Notes under the pieces: model-generated | What the model was told of the DNA's origin: nothing | Databases searched by the model: none | What the model saw: only the letters and a program-made list of their open reading frames with translations | Shown: positions 9,853 to 18,898 of the stretch, one piece after another | Layout: each line of letters starts with the position of its first letter | Position numbering within the stretch: position 1 is the stretch's first letter | Made by a program: the position numbers and the translations under genes | NCBI GenBank assembly: GCA_003153415.1 | Contig: PLYQ01000036.1 | Span: 1 to 41,131, forward strand | Length of the DNA: 41,131 nt | DNA from: Rhodospirillales bacterium | GTDB taxonomy: Bacteria > Pseudomonadota > Alphaproteobacteria > Reyranellales > Reyranellaceae | Direction of reading: 5' to 3'

Positions 9853-11583
9853 TCAGAGCCTCGTTACCTTGGCATGCAGTACCGCCGAGCGGCCTTCCTT
9901 GAGGGCGGTGAGGCAACGCGCGACGGCGCCCTCGACCGCGTCGGGGTCGGACACCAGCTCACCGTGCGCGCCGGCGGCCTGGGCGACCATGGCAAAGTTC
10001 ATGTCGGGCGACAGGGTGGCGCCATAGTCGTCGCCGGCCTTGGCCTCGCCGTCGGGATAGACGCGCAAGGTCGCCTCCTTGACCGCGGCCCAGCCGGTGT
10101 TGTCGAGCACCACGGTCAGCACCGGCAGCTTGTATTGCCGCGACACCGCGAGCGTCGATTGCGGGTTGGAGAAATAGAAGGTGCCGTCGCCCACGATCTG
10201 CACGACCGTGCGCTCCGGCTGGGCGAGCTTCAGTCCCAGCGCCATGCCGCCGGAGAAGCCGAGGCCGCCGCCAGCCAGGCCGACCAAAGTGCCCGCCTGG
10301 GTGCGCGGCATCTGGCCGAACACGACGGGTCCGTTGCGGATCGCCTCGTTGAGCACGATGGCCGACGGATCGAGCGCCTTGGCGAGCGTCGCGCAGAGAT
10401 AGTGCGGGCTGATCTGGCCCGGCACGCCGCGATTGGCCGCCGTCTTGGCCGCCTGCTCGCGCCGCGCCTTGCCCTCCTCGGCGAGCTTGGCGACGCGCGC
10501 GGCGGCGCGGCTCTTGAAGCCCGCATCGGCGCGCGCCTTCAGCGCCGCCAAAAGGTCGGCGAGGATACGGTGGCTGTCGCCGTTCAGGCGCAAATTGCCC
10601 GGGAAGGTCCACATCGGGAAATTGCGCTTCTCGGAGTCGATATCGATCTGCGCCCACCAGGTCGCGGGATTGTCCGGCATGTCGCTGGGGATCCACGGCA
10701 CGTCGACATCGACCATCAGACCGACGTCGGCGTCGCTCAGCGCCTTGGCCGACGTGAAGCCGCCATGGCAGGGCGAGTTGTGCGGCAGATTGACGTAGAG
10801 CGGATTGAATTCGACGACGCGGATGCCGGCGAAGCGCGCCAGCTCGTCGAGCACGGCCACGGTGGCATGGTTGCGCCCCGAATAGGCGGTGATCAGCAAC
10901 GGCCGCTCGGCGGCCAGCAGCTTGGTCGCGATGGCGTCGATCGACCCGGCATCGAGCCCGCGCGCCGCAACGGCGCCGAAGCGCTCGGCCGGGTAGGAGC
11001 GGATCTGGCCTTCCGACCAGCTCTCGGTCAGCGTCTCGCGTGGGAAGGTCATGTAGACCGGGCCCTTGGGGTCGCTCTGCATCACCGTGTGAGCGCGGCG
11101 CAGCGCCTCCTTGGCGATCACGCCGGACGGCAGATTGTATTCCCACTTGGTGTAGGGCCGCACGACGCTCGCCTGGTCGAACGGCTCCTGCACGAAATGC
11201 ACGTAGGTGTCGCGCGTGCCCAAAAGTTCGCCGCGCGTCGTGTAGGGCGCCTTGCCGGCCATCAGCAGCACGGGGATGCGGGCACGGCAGAGATTGTGCA
11301 GCGCCATCGCCGAGTTGGCGGTGCCGGCATCGACATGGACCATGACGCCCTGGCCGCGGCCGGTGGCGACCGCATAACCCGCCGCCATGTGCACGGCGGT
11401 GTTCTCGTGCGGGCAGAGGATCGTCTGGGGCATCTCCCGTCCGGCGCGCTTGAACGAGGCCATGGCCTCGATCAGCGGCGCATGGTCCGTGCCGAAATTG
11501 CAGAACAGATAGTCGAAGCCCAGCTCCTCCAGGCCTTCGAGGAAATAATGCGCCGTCGAGTGGCGGCCTTCGTTGCTGTCCAT
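9853..11583 (-). CDS. Thiamine-pyrophosphate-requiring enzyme, acetolactate-synthase-like
   Basis: CPHENTAVHMAAGYA (catalytic Glu region), GPVYMTFPRE, and TPP motif QIVGDGTFYFSNPQSTLAVSRQYKLPVLTVVLDN. Confidence 0.9.
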   Translation of the reverse strand: MDSNEGRHSTAHYFLEGLEELGFDYLFCNFGTDHAPLIEAMASFKRAGREMPQTILCPHENTAVHMAAGYAVATGRGQGVMVHVDAGTANSAMALHNLCRARIPVLLMAGKAPYTTRGELLGTRDTYVHFVQEPFDQASVVRPYTKWEYNLPSGVIAKEALRRAHTVMQSDPKGPVYMTFPRETLTESWSEGQIRSYPAERFGAVAARGLDAGSIDAIATKLLAAERPLLITAYSGRNHATVAVLDELARFAGIRVVEFNPLYVNLPHNSPCHGGFTSAKALSDADVGLMVDVDVPWIPSDMPDNPATWWAQIDIDSEKRNFPMWTFPGNLRLNGDSHRILADLLAALKARADAGFKSRAAARVAKLAEEGKARREQAAKTAANRGVPGQISPHYLCATLAKALDPSAIVLNEAIRNGPVVFGQMPRTQAGTLVGLAGGGLGFSGGMALGLKLAQPERTVVQIVGDGTFYFSNPQSTLAVSRQYKLPVLTVVLDNTGWAAVKEATLRVYPDGEAKAGDDYGATLSPDMNFAMVAQAAGAHGELVSDPDAVEGAVARCLTALKEGRSAVLHAKVTRL

Positions 11584-11590
11584 CTGTTCC

Positions 11591-12547
11591 TCACTCGACC
11601 TTGATATTGGCAGTGGCGGCGACCGCTTTCCAGCGCGCCGCGTCGCGGGCGATCAGCGCGCGGTATTCGTCGGGCGTCGTGCTGCGCGGCTCGACGGCGA
11701 TCGCCAGCAGCGCGGCTTTCACCTCAGGCATTGCGATCGTGTCGGCGATCGCCTTCTGCAACAGGGTCACGATCTCAGCCGGCGTGCCCGCCGGCGCCAC
11801 AATGCCGGTCCACAGCGAGATGTCCATTTCCGGGATGCCAGCTTCGGCCATGGTCGGCACGTCGGGAAAGGTCGGATTGCGCTTGGCCGCAGTCAGCGCC
11901 AGCGCCCGTATTTTGCCACCCTTGATCGGCCCGGCCATCGGTCCGGAATCGGCCACCGTCATCAGCACCTGGCCGGCCATCACCGCCTGTACCGCATCGC
12001 CGCTGCCGCGATAGGGGATGTGCTGGAACGTCGAGCCGGTGCGCTGGTTGAACAGCTCGGCCGCGAGCTGGAACGGCGTGGCGCTGGAGGCGTAGTTGGC
12101 GAGCCTGGGGTTGGCCTTGCCGTATTCGACCAGCTCGCGCACCGACTTGATAGGCTGCTCGGCGCCGACCGCCAGCAGCAGCGGGAACTCCGCCAATAGC
12201 GACACCGGCACGAAGTCGCGCTGCGGGTCATAGGGCAGCTTGGCATAGACCGCGGGGTTAATGGTGAGCGCCCCACTGGCGGCGATCAGCAGCGTGTACC
12301 CATCGGGCGCTGCCCTGGCGACCAGCTCGGTCGCCACGATCGACTGGGCGCCCGGCTTGTTGTCGACCACGATTGGCTGGCCGAGCTTGTCCTGCAGCCG
12401 GGCGGCAACGATGCGGGCGATCAGGTCGTTGCCGCCGCCCGGCGAGAAGCCCACGACGAGGCGGATCGGCCTGGCCGGATAGGATTGTGCCAGCGCCGGT
12501 CCGGCGACCAGCACGGCGGCGCAGAGGCCGAGAAGGATGCGCAGCAT
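11591..12547 (-). CDS. Bug/TctC family tripartite tricarboxylate transporter substrate-binding protein
   Basis: Signal peptide then YPARPIRLVVGFSPGGGNDLIARIVAARLQDKLGQPIVVDNKPGAQSIVATELVARAAPDGYTLL. Confidence 0.93.
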   Translation of the reverse strand: MLRILLGLCAAVLVAGPALAQSYPARPIRLVVGFSPGGGNDLIARIVAARLQDKLGQPIVVDNKPGAQSIVATELVARAAPDGYTLLIAASGALTINPAVYAKLPYDPQRDFVPVSLLAEFPLLLAVGAEQPIKSVRELVEYGKANPRLANYASSATPFQLAAELFNQRTGSTFQHIPYRGSGDAVQAVMAGQVLMTVADSGPMAGPIKGGKIRALALTAAKRNPTFPDVPTMAEAGIPEMDISLWTGIVAPAGTPAEIVTLLQKAIADTIAMPEVKAALLAIAVEPRSTTPDEYRALIARDAARWKAVAATANIKVE

Positions 12548-12630
12548 GATGGCGGCGAGCCTAGCCGGCCCCTGCCGGATTGGCCACGATCACCTCCTCG
12601 GACGCCGGCATTAGGCTATAAGCCCTCGCC

Positions 12631-15096
12631 ATGGACTCGCTGCCCGTCGACGAAGCCCTGCCGCGCCTGAAGGAGGCGCTGGCGGCGCTCAATGCGGCCG
12701 TGCTGGTCGCCCCGCCCGGCGCCGGCAAGACGACGCATGTGCCGCTGGCCTTGCTCGGCGCGCCATGGCTGGCGGGACGCAAGATCGTCATGCAGGAGCC
12801 GCGCCGGCTGGCCGCCCGCGCCGCCGCCCGTCGCATGGCGGCGACCTTGGGCGAAGCCGTCGGCGAGACCGTGGGCTACCGCGTGCGCTTCGACAGCAAG
12901 GTCGGACCGCGCACCCGCATCGAAGTCGTCACCGACGGGCTGTTCCTGCGCCTGCTGCAGGACGACCCGTCGCTCGACGGCATCGGCTGCGTGATCTTCG
13001 ACGAGCTGCACGAACGCGGACTGGAGACCGATCTTTCCTTTGCGCTGGTGCGCGAGGCGCAGACGGCGCTGCGCGATGACCTCAGAGTGGTCGCCATGTC
13101 GGCGACGCTCGATCCCGGGCCGGTGGTCGAGCGGCTGGGTGGCGCAACACTGATCGAGTCGTCCGGCCGTATGTTCCCTGTCGAGACGCGCTACCTCGAT
13201 CGCGAGCCTGCCGGCCGGGTGGAAGACATCGTTGCCTCAACGATCCGGCGCGCGTTGTCCGAAGAGAGCGGCAGCGCACTGGTGTTCCTGCCTGGCGTCG
13301 GGGAAATCCGCCGCGTCGAGGAGCGTCTGCAGGGCGTTGGCGCTGGCATCGACGTGGCGCCGCTCTACGGCGACCTGTTGCCCGCCGATCAGGATCGCGC
13401 CATCGCGCCCTCGCCTCCCGGGCGGCGCAAGATCGTGCTGGCGACCTCGATCGCCGAGACCAGCCTGACCATCGAGGGCGTGCGCATCGTGATCGACAGC
13501 GGCCAGATGCGCGTGCCGCGCTTCTCGCCGCGCTCGGGCATGACGCGGCTGGAGACGGTGCGGGTGAGCCAGGCCTCCGCCGACCAGCGCCGCGGCCGCG
13601 CCGGTCGGCTCGAGCCGGGTGTCTGCTACCGGCTGTGGACCGAGGAGGCGCAGCGCGGCCTCTTGCCCTTCACGCCGCCGGAAATTCTGGACGCTGATCT
13701 GGCGCCGCTCGCACTCGAGCTCGCGGCCTGGGGCGTCAACGATGCCGCGACGCTGCCCTGGCTGACGCCGCCACCCGCCTCCTCGCTCGCCACCGCCCGC
13801 GCGCTGTTGCTCGATCTCGGGGCGATCGATGCTGCCGAGGCCATCACCCCGCATGGCCGGGCCATGGCGCGACTGGGCCAGCATCCGCGTCTCGCGCATC
13901 TCGTGCTCAAGGGCCGCGAACTCGGTCAAGGCCGCGTCGCCGCCCTGCTGGTCGCCATCCTCAGCGAGCGCGATTTCCTGCGCCTGCCGCCGGGCCAGCG
14001 TGACGTCGATCTGCGCCATCGCGTCGACATCGCCTTGAGTGGCAAACGCGATGGCGCGTTGCGGCTCATCCAGGAGTCCGCGCGCCGGTTGATGCCGCGC
14101 GACGCCAAGAACGAGACGCCCGACATTTCCATGACCGGGCCGCTGCTGGCGCTGGCCTATCCCGACCGCATCGGCCGCCGCCGGCCCGGCACGGGGGGAC
14201 GCTATCTGCTGTCCGGCGGCCGCGGCGCGGCGTTGCCCGAGGGCGACCCGATGGCCAATGAGGAGTTCGCGGTCGTGGCTGACCTCGACGGCTCGACACA
14301 GGACTCGCGTATCTTCCTCGCTGCGCCCATCGCCGCCGCCGAGATCGAGGAACTCTATGCCGGTCGCATCATCGCCGAGGAGATCGTGCAGTGGAGCGCG
14401 CGCCACGGCGCCGTGCTGGCACGACGGCGACGGCGGCTGGGTTCGCTGATCCTCGAGGACAAGCCGCTCGCCAAGCCCGATCCGGACAAGCTCAAGTCCG
14501 CGATGCTCGATGGCGTGCGCCAACTCGGTCTCGGCGCGCTGCCGTGGAACGACGACCTTGGCAAATGGCGCGAGCGCATCGCCTTCCTGCGCCGGCAGGA
14601 CGAAAGCTGGCCCGATCTTTCCGACGAAGCGCTGTTGAGGTCGGTCGAGCACTGGCTGGCGCCGTTCCTCGACGGGGTATCTCGGCGCGATCATCTGGCG
14701 CGGATCGACCTCGCGGCGGCGCTCAAGGCGCTGCTGCCATGGGACCGCCAGCGCTTGGTCGACTCGCTCGCGCCGACCCATATCGAGGTGCCGAGCGGCA
14801 GCCACGTGCCGGTCGACTACAGCAATCCTGTCGAGCCGACGCTGTCGGTGCGCCTGCAGGAGATGTTCGGCCTCACCGACACGCCGCGTGTCGGCGGCGG
14901 CAAGGTGGCGGTCACGATCCATCTGCTGTCGCCCGCGCGCCGGCCGGTCCAGGTGACGCGCGACCTCGCAAGCTTCTGGGCCAACGGCTACAAGTCGGTG
15001 AAGGCAGAGCTGAAAGGTCGCTATCCGCGGCACTACTGGCCCGACGATCCTCTGATCGCCGAGCCGACGGCGCGTGTGCAGCCGAGAGCAAAATGA
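12631..15096 (+). CDS. hrpB: ATP-dependent helicase HrpB
   Basis: PPGAGKTTHVPLALL (Walker A), FDELHERGLETDLSF (DEAH-like), SATLDP, ATSIAETSLTIEGVRIVIDSG, DQRRGRAGRLEPGVCYRLW. Confidence 0.95.
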   Translation: MDSLPVDEALPRLKEALAALNAAVLVAPPGAGKTTHVPLALLGAPWLAGRKIVMQEPRRLAARAAARRMAATLGEAVGETVGYRVRFDSKVGPRTRIEVVTDGLFLRLLQDDPSLDGIGCVIFDELHERGLETDLSFALVREAQTALRDDLRVVAMSATLDPGPVVERLGGATLIESSGRMFPVETRYLDREPAGRVEDIVASTIRRALSEESGSALVFLPGVGEIRRVEERLQGVGAGIDVAPLYGDLLPADQDRAIAPSPPGRRKIVLATSIAETSLTIEGVRIVIDSGQMRVPRFSPRSGMTRLETVRVSQASADQRRGRAGRLEPGVCYRLWTEEAQRGLLPFTPPEILDADLAPLALELAAWGVNDAATLPWLTPPPASSLATARALLLDLGAIDAAEAITPHGRAMARLGQHPRLAHLVLKGRELGQGRVAALLVAILSERDFLRLPPGQRDVDLRHRVDIALSGKRDGALRLIQESARRLMPRDAKNETPDISMTGPLLALAYPDRIGRRRPGTGGRYLLSGGRGAALPEGDPMANEEFAVVADLDGSTQDSRIFLAAPIAAAEIEELYAGRIIAEEIVQWSARHGAVLARRRRRLGSLILEDKPLAKPDPDKLKSAMLDGVRQLGLGALPWNDDLGKWRERIAFLRRQDESWPDLSDEALLRSVEHWLAPFLDGVSRRDHLARIDLAAALKALLPWDRQRLVDSLAPTHIEVPSGSHVPVDYSNPVEPTLSVRLQEMFGLTDTPRVGGGKVAVTIHLLSPARRPVQVTRDLASFWANGYKSVKAELKGRYPRHYWPDDPLIAEPTARVQPRAK

Positions 15097-15280
15097 GATC
15101 TCTTCCGCAGCGGTCCAGCTTCCCGACGCTATCGAATCTTGTTGCTCTTTCACTGATACAATTAGCGGTGGATCGACGCCGGCGCCGGCTTGACAGCGCA
15201 CCCTGCCCTAACAACTCTGGGTAGAGCAACCGGGGGAGGAGCCAGCATGAGCCCGATCACGCAACTGATCTTGCGGTTGA

Positions 15281-16306
15281 CGCGGTTCTCGGGATTTGCA
15301 CGGTCACCTGTCGGCAGGGCTGCGCCGGATCGTCGGCGCGGTCGGCTTGCCCTTGGCCGCTGTCGTCGCGACGCCGGCCTACGCGGTGGATCTGTGCAAC
15401 AACACCAATGGCAACGCGGTGCAAAACAATCCGGCAAGCCACCGCACCCCCTGCCACCTCAGCGCGCCTGCACACATCACCCAACTCGTCACCTACCACT
15501 GGAACAACGGCCAGGGCGCTAAGCCTGGGACGATCATGTTCTTCCAGCCCTCGACCGGCATACAGTTCGGGCCATTTGCCGCGACCGGCTCGCCCGGCCA
15601 GGGAGGCGCTCCAAACGTCAATTGGGTTGCGGATGTGAACATCGTTGTTCCGCCAGGCGACTACCAGGTAATCGACTCCGAGTTCGCCACCTGGTCCTGG
15701 AATGCCGGGTCACAAAACAACGGATTCGCAATCGTCCGCGGCGACCTCGGCGTGCCAGCGGCGACGGCCCTGAATCCAGAGCACTACCACTGCTACGCCT
15801 TGAAGCCGATACACACGCCGCCGAAGACGGTCATGCTGCATGACCAGTTCCAGACGGCCCCGAAGGTAGTGGTCGGCGATCCGGTGATGCTCTGCGCGCC
15901 GGTGCAGAAGAACGAGGAGCCGTCTCCCGACATGACCACCCACTTGGTGTGCTACCAGATCGAGGGAGCAAAGCCCGCGAACAAGAGAGTCCGGGTCGAC
16001 AATCAATTCGGCACGCAAATTCTCGACGTCACCAATTCCCAGCTGCTCTGCGTTCCGAGCCTGAAGACGCTCGATCTCAGCTCGACTGGCGCAGGAACGG
16101 CCAACTGCCCAGCAGGACCGAACGACAAGGGTCAACCGGTCGAGGGGCTGCGTTGTCCTTGCAATTTCCCGGTGGGCTGGGGCACGCCCAATGTGCTGAT
16201 CACGAATCCCGGGCTGGTCAACTGGTGGGGCTCGTGCAGGGCGCCCCTGCAATGCCTCGGCAACCAGCCAGGCACCAACCCGTTCGGCAATTCTTCCTGC
16301 CAATAG
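15281..16306 (+). CDS. Secreted protein with two tandem Cys-containing 'CY...DQFG...LCxPxxK' repeats (start unresolved; possible frameshift near 15290)
   Basis: Signal-peptide-like SAGLRRIVGAVGLPLAAVVATPAYAVDL. Repeats are HCYALKPIHTPPKTVMLHDQFQTAPKVVVGDPVMLCAPVQKN and HLVCYQIEGAKPANKRVRVDNQFGTQILDVTNSQLLCVPSLK. The only in-frame start is TTG at 15296, while a strong RBS/ATG at 15247 lies in another frame. Confidence 0.75.
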   Translation, partial: RGSRDLHGHLSAGLRRIVGAVGLPLAAVVATPAYAVDLCNNTNGNAVQNNPASHRTPCHLSAPAHITQLVTYHWNNGQGAKPGTIMFFQPSTGIQFGPFAATGSPGQGGAPNVNWVADVNIVVPPGDYQVIDSEFATWSWNAGSQNNGFAIVRGDLGVPAATALNPEHYHCYALKPIHTPPKTVMLHDQFQTAPKVVVGDPVMLCAPVQKNEEPSPDMTTHLVCYQIEGAKPANKRVRVDNQFGTQILDVTNSQLLCVPSLKTLDLSSTGAGTANCPAGPNDKGQPVEGLRCPCNFPVGWGTPNVLITNPGLVNWWGSCRAPLQCLGNQPGTNPFGNSSCQ

Positions 16307-16342
16307 CGCTGAGCCGGCGCGGGTGAGGCCGAGATAGCGACC

Positions 16343-16375
16343 TCCTTCCCTTCGCATGGTCCGCGAAGGGAAGGA
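16343..16375. terminator. Hairpin with 13-bp perfect stem (TCCTTCCCTTCGC-ATGGTCC-GCGAAGGGAAGGA)
   Basis: Exact inverted repeat 37 bp downstream of the stop at 16306. No T-tract, so the terminator role is inferred. Confidence 0.55.
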
Positions 16376-16383
16376 AAGCAGAA

Positions 16384-16542
16384 CTAGGACAACCCCAACC
16401 TTGATGTGCTGGAGCGATAGGTCGAAGTCGCCAGACACCCCGGCTCGGCCCGCGCTTTCAGGACCTGCTCGCCGAGCATCGCCGCAACCGCCTTCTACTG
16501 CCTCTCGCGGGCGTGAAAGCGGGCGAAGATGACGAGCTCCAT
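16384..16542 (-). pseudogene. Degenerate antibiotic-biosynthesis-monooxygenase (ABM)/putative quinol monooxygenase fragment
   Basis: The minus strand reads MELVIFARFHARERQ*KAVAAMLGEQVLKARAEPGCLATSTYRSSTSRLGLS*. This is an ABM-like N-terminal half with an internal TAG and loss of the C-terminal half. Confidence 0.65.
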
Positions 16543-16543
16543 C

Positions 16544-16789
16544 CTATTCTTCCTCGACCACGAGGTTGAGCCAGCGCCGCACCACGGGCATCATGAAATA
16601 CATGGTGGGAGCGGCAATCGCCCAGGAGATGATCCACGACGTCATCCAGGTATTGACCATGTGCCAGCCCAGCCCCAGCGCGCGGTAAGTGGCGACGCCG
16701 GGGACCAGGAACGTCATGAAAAACGACGTGCCCAGCGGCACGGCAAAACGAAAGTAGGACGCGGGGAGTTTCTTCACGACGCCGGGCAC
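16544..16789 (-). CDS. DUF2798-like two-TM small membrane protein (81 aa)
   Basis: FFMTFLVPGVATYRALGLGWHMVNTWMTSWIISWAIAAPTMYFMMPVVRRWLNLVV matches the DUF2798 pattern. Confidence 0.75.
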   Translation of the reverse strand: MPGVVKKLPASYFRFAVPLGTSFFMTFLVPGVATYRALGLGWHMVNTWMTSWIISWAIAAPTMYFMMPVVRRWLNLVVEEE

Positions 16790-16838
16790 AATATGGTACG
16801 GCCTCTATCGTCGTCCATCGCCGCAACGGAACCCCTCC

Positions 16839-18293
16839 ATGTCCCTTGACCTGCCCTTCCAGACCGCCAAGCAGCTCGCCGCGGCGGTCCGGAAGAAAAA
16901 GATCGGCTGCGTCGAACTGCTCGACCTCTATCTCAAGCGCGTCGAGATGCACAATCCCAAGCTCAACGCCATCATCGCCACCGACATCGAGGGCGCCCGC
17001 AAGCGCGCCAAGGCGGCGGACAAGGCAGTGAAGGCCCGCAAAAAGCTCGGGCCGCTGCACGGCGTGCCGATGACCATCAAGGAGTCCTACGACGTCGCTG
17101 GTTACCCCACGACCTTTGGCGATCCCACATTCAAGGACAATATTGCCAAGACCAATTCGCTGGTCGCCCAGCGCATGATCGATGCCGGCGTGACGCTGTT
17201 CGGCAAGACTAACGTCCCGCTGAACCTGGCCGACTGGCAGAGCTACAACGAGATCTACGGCAGCACCAACAACCCGTGGGACCTGTCACGCACGCCGGGC
17301 GGCTCGTCGGGCGGTTCGGGCGCGGCGCTGGCCGCCGGCCTGACCGGCATCGACGCCGGCAGCGATGTCGGCGCTTCGATCCGCAATCCGGCGCACTATT
17401 GCGGCGTCTACGGCCATAAGCCGACCTACGGCGTGGTTTCATATAAGGGCCACACCCGCGGCAATGTCGGCGTGGGCGACATTACCGTGGTCGGCCCGCT
17501 GGCGCGCGGCGCCGAGGATCTCGAGATCGCCATGAATGCCATCGCCGGCCCCGACGAGATCGACGGCCGAGGCTGGAAGCTCAGCCTGCCGCGCTCGAAG
17601 AAAAAGAGGCTTCGCGACTTCAAGGTCGGTGTGCTGCTCTCCGATCCCAATGCCGAGGTCGACAACTCGGTGCAGGAGCAGATTCAGGTGCTCGCCGACT
17701 TCCTCGACAAGAAGAAGGCCAGGGTGAGCGACAAGGCGCGACCGGCCATCGACACCGCCGAGCTGAACGACGTCTTCATTCGCCTATTGCGCGCCGCGAC
17801 GTCGGGCCGGCTATCCGACGAAGACTATCGCAAGGCGCTGGCCGACTCCCAGACGCGGCCGGCGTCGGACATGAGCTACTACGCCCAGATGCAGCGCGGC
17901 AATTCCCTGTCGCATCGCACCTGGATCCAACTCAACGAAAAGCGGCACCGGATGCGACTCGCCTGGGATGCGTTCTTCAAGGACTACGACCTGATGCTCT
18001 GCCCGGTCTCGGTAACGGCGGCCTTCCCGCACGACCAGACGGGCCTGCGCCACAAGCGCACCATCGTGGTCAACAACAGACAAGTGCCGGTGGTCGACCA
18101 GATTTTCTGGGCGGGTTACGCGGGCCTCGCCTACCTGCCCGCGTCGGTCGCGCCGATCGGCCAGAGCAAGGAAGGGCTGCCGATCGGCGTGCAGATCATC
18201 GGCCGGCAGTATGGCGATTACGACTGCATCCAGTTCGCCAATCTGCTCGAGCAGGAATACCGCAGCTTCGTGCCGCCACCGGCCTTCGCTTAG
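16839..18293 (+). CDS. Amidase (amidase signature family)
   Basis: GVPMTIKESYDVAGYPTTFG, TPGGSSGGSGAALAAGLTGIDAGSDVGASIRNPAHYCGVYGHKPTYG (Ser-Ser-Lys signature). Confidence 0.95.
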   Translation: MSLDLPFQTAKQLAAAVRKKKIGCVELLDLYLKRVEMHNPKLNAIIATDIEGARKRAKAADKAVKARKKLGPLHGVPMTIKESYDVAGYPTTFGDPTFKDNIAKTNSLVAQRMIDAGVTLFGKTNVPLNLADWQSYNEIYGSTNNPWDLSRTPGGSSGGSGAALAAGLTGIDAGSDVGASIRNPAHYCGVYGHKPTYGVVSYKGHTRGNVGVGDITVVGPLARGAEDLEIAMNAIAGPDEIDGRGWKLSLPRSKKKRLRDFKVGVLLSDPNAEVDNSVQEQIQVLADFLDKKKARVSDKARPAIDTAELNDVFIRLLRAATSGRLSDEDYRKALADSQTRPASDMSYYAQMQRGNSLSHRTWIQLNEKRHRMRLAWDAFFKDYDLMLCPVSVTAAFPHDQTGLRHKRTIVVNNRQVPVVDQIFWAGYAGLAYLPASVAPIGQSKEGLPIGVQIIGRQYGDYDCIQFANLLEQEYRSFVPPPAFA

Positions 18294-18308
18294 GAGTTGG
18301 AAGACGAC

Positions 18309-18836
18309 ATGCCTCACACGATGGACCTCAAGAAGCACATCCGCTCAATCCCGGATTTTCCCAAGCCGGGAATTTTGTTCTACGACATCTCGACCCTGCT
18401 GGCGCACGCCAAGGCCTGGCACGAGACGATCGAACGGATGGCCGCCGCCATCCGTCCCTACAAGCCCGACGTTCTGGCCGGCATCGAATCGCGCGGCTTC
18501 CTGCTGGCGGCGCCGCTCGCGCTCGCACTCGGCACCGGCTTCGTGATGATGCGCAAGCAGGGCAAGCTGCCCGGCACCACGGTGCGCCACACTTATGCGC
18601 TGGAGTACGGCACCGACACGATCGAGATCCAGCAGGATGCCTTCAAGAAGGGCGCGCGGGTCGTGCTGGTCGACGACCTGCTCGCCACCGGAGGCACCCT
18701 GGCGGCGGCGGTGACGCTGCTGGAGACGCTGGGTGGCCATGTTTCGGCGGCGGCGTGCGTGATCGAACTCACCTTCCTCGAAGGCCGCAGCAAACTCAAG
18801 GTGCCGGTCGAGACGCTGCTGAAATACGATAGCTGA
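18309..18836 (+). CDS. apt: Adenine phosphoribosyltransferase
   Basis: [21 protein letters not shown]..., [31 protein letters not shown] (PRPP-binding motif). Confidence 0.95.
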   Translation: MPHTMDLKKHIRSIPDFPKPGILFYDISTLLAHAKAWHETIERMAAAIRPYKPDVLAGIESRGFLLAAPLALALGTGFVMMRKQGKLPGTTVRHTYALEYGTDTIEIQQDAFKKGARVVLVDDLLATGGTLAAAVTLLETLGGHVSAAACVIELTFLEGRSKLKVPVETLLKYDS

Positions 18837-18898
18837 AGCAACTGCCAGGGTGAAGAACGCCACCCCCTCTCCGTGCTAGCATGGCCGGGGGGAAATCA

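Noticed and set aside
9538-11604. 688-aa plus-strand ORF
   Set aside because: Antisense to the TPP enzyme and VOC gene, which both have clear motifs. Low-complexity GC-shadow composition.
13237-15201. 654-aa minus-strand ORF
   Set aside because: Antisense to hrpB, which carries full helicase motifs. Shadow ORF.
15188-15215. TTGACA-like -35 box upstream of the secreted-protein gene
   Set aside because: No convincing -10 at proper spacing. A single hexamer match is too weak.
16384-16542. Stop-codon readthrough (functional TAG) in the ABM-like fragment
   Set aside because: The fragment also lacks its C-terminal half, so decay is simpler than recoding.
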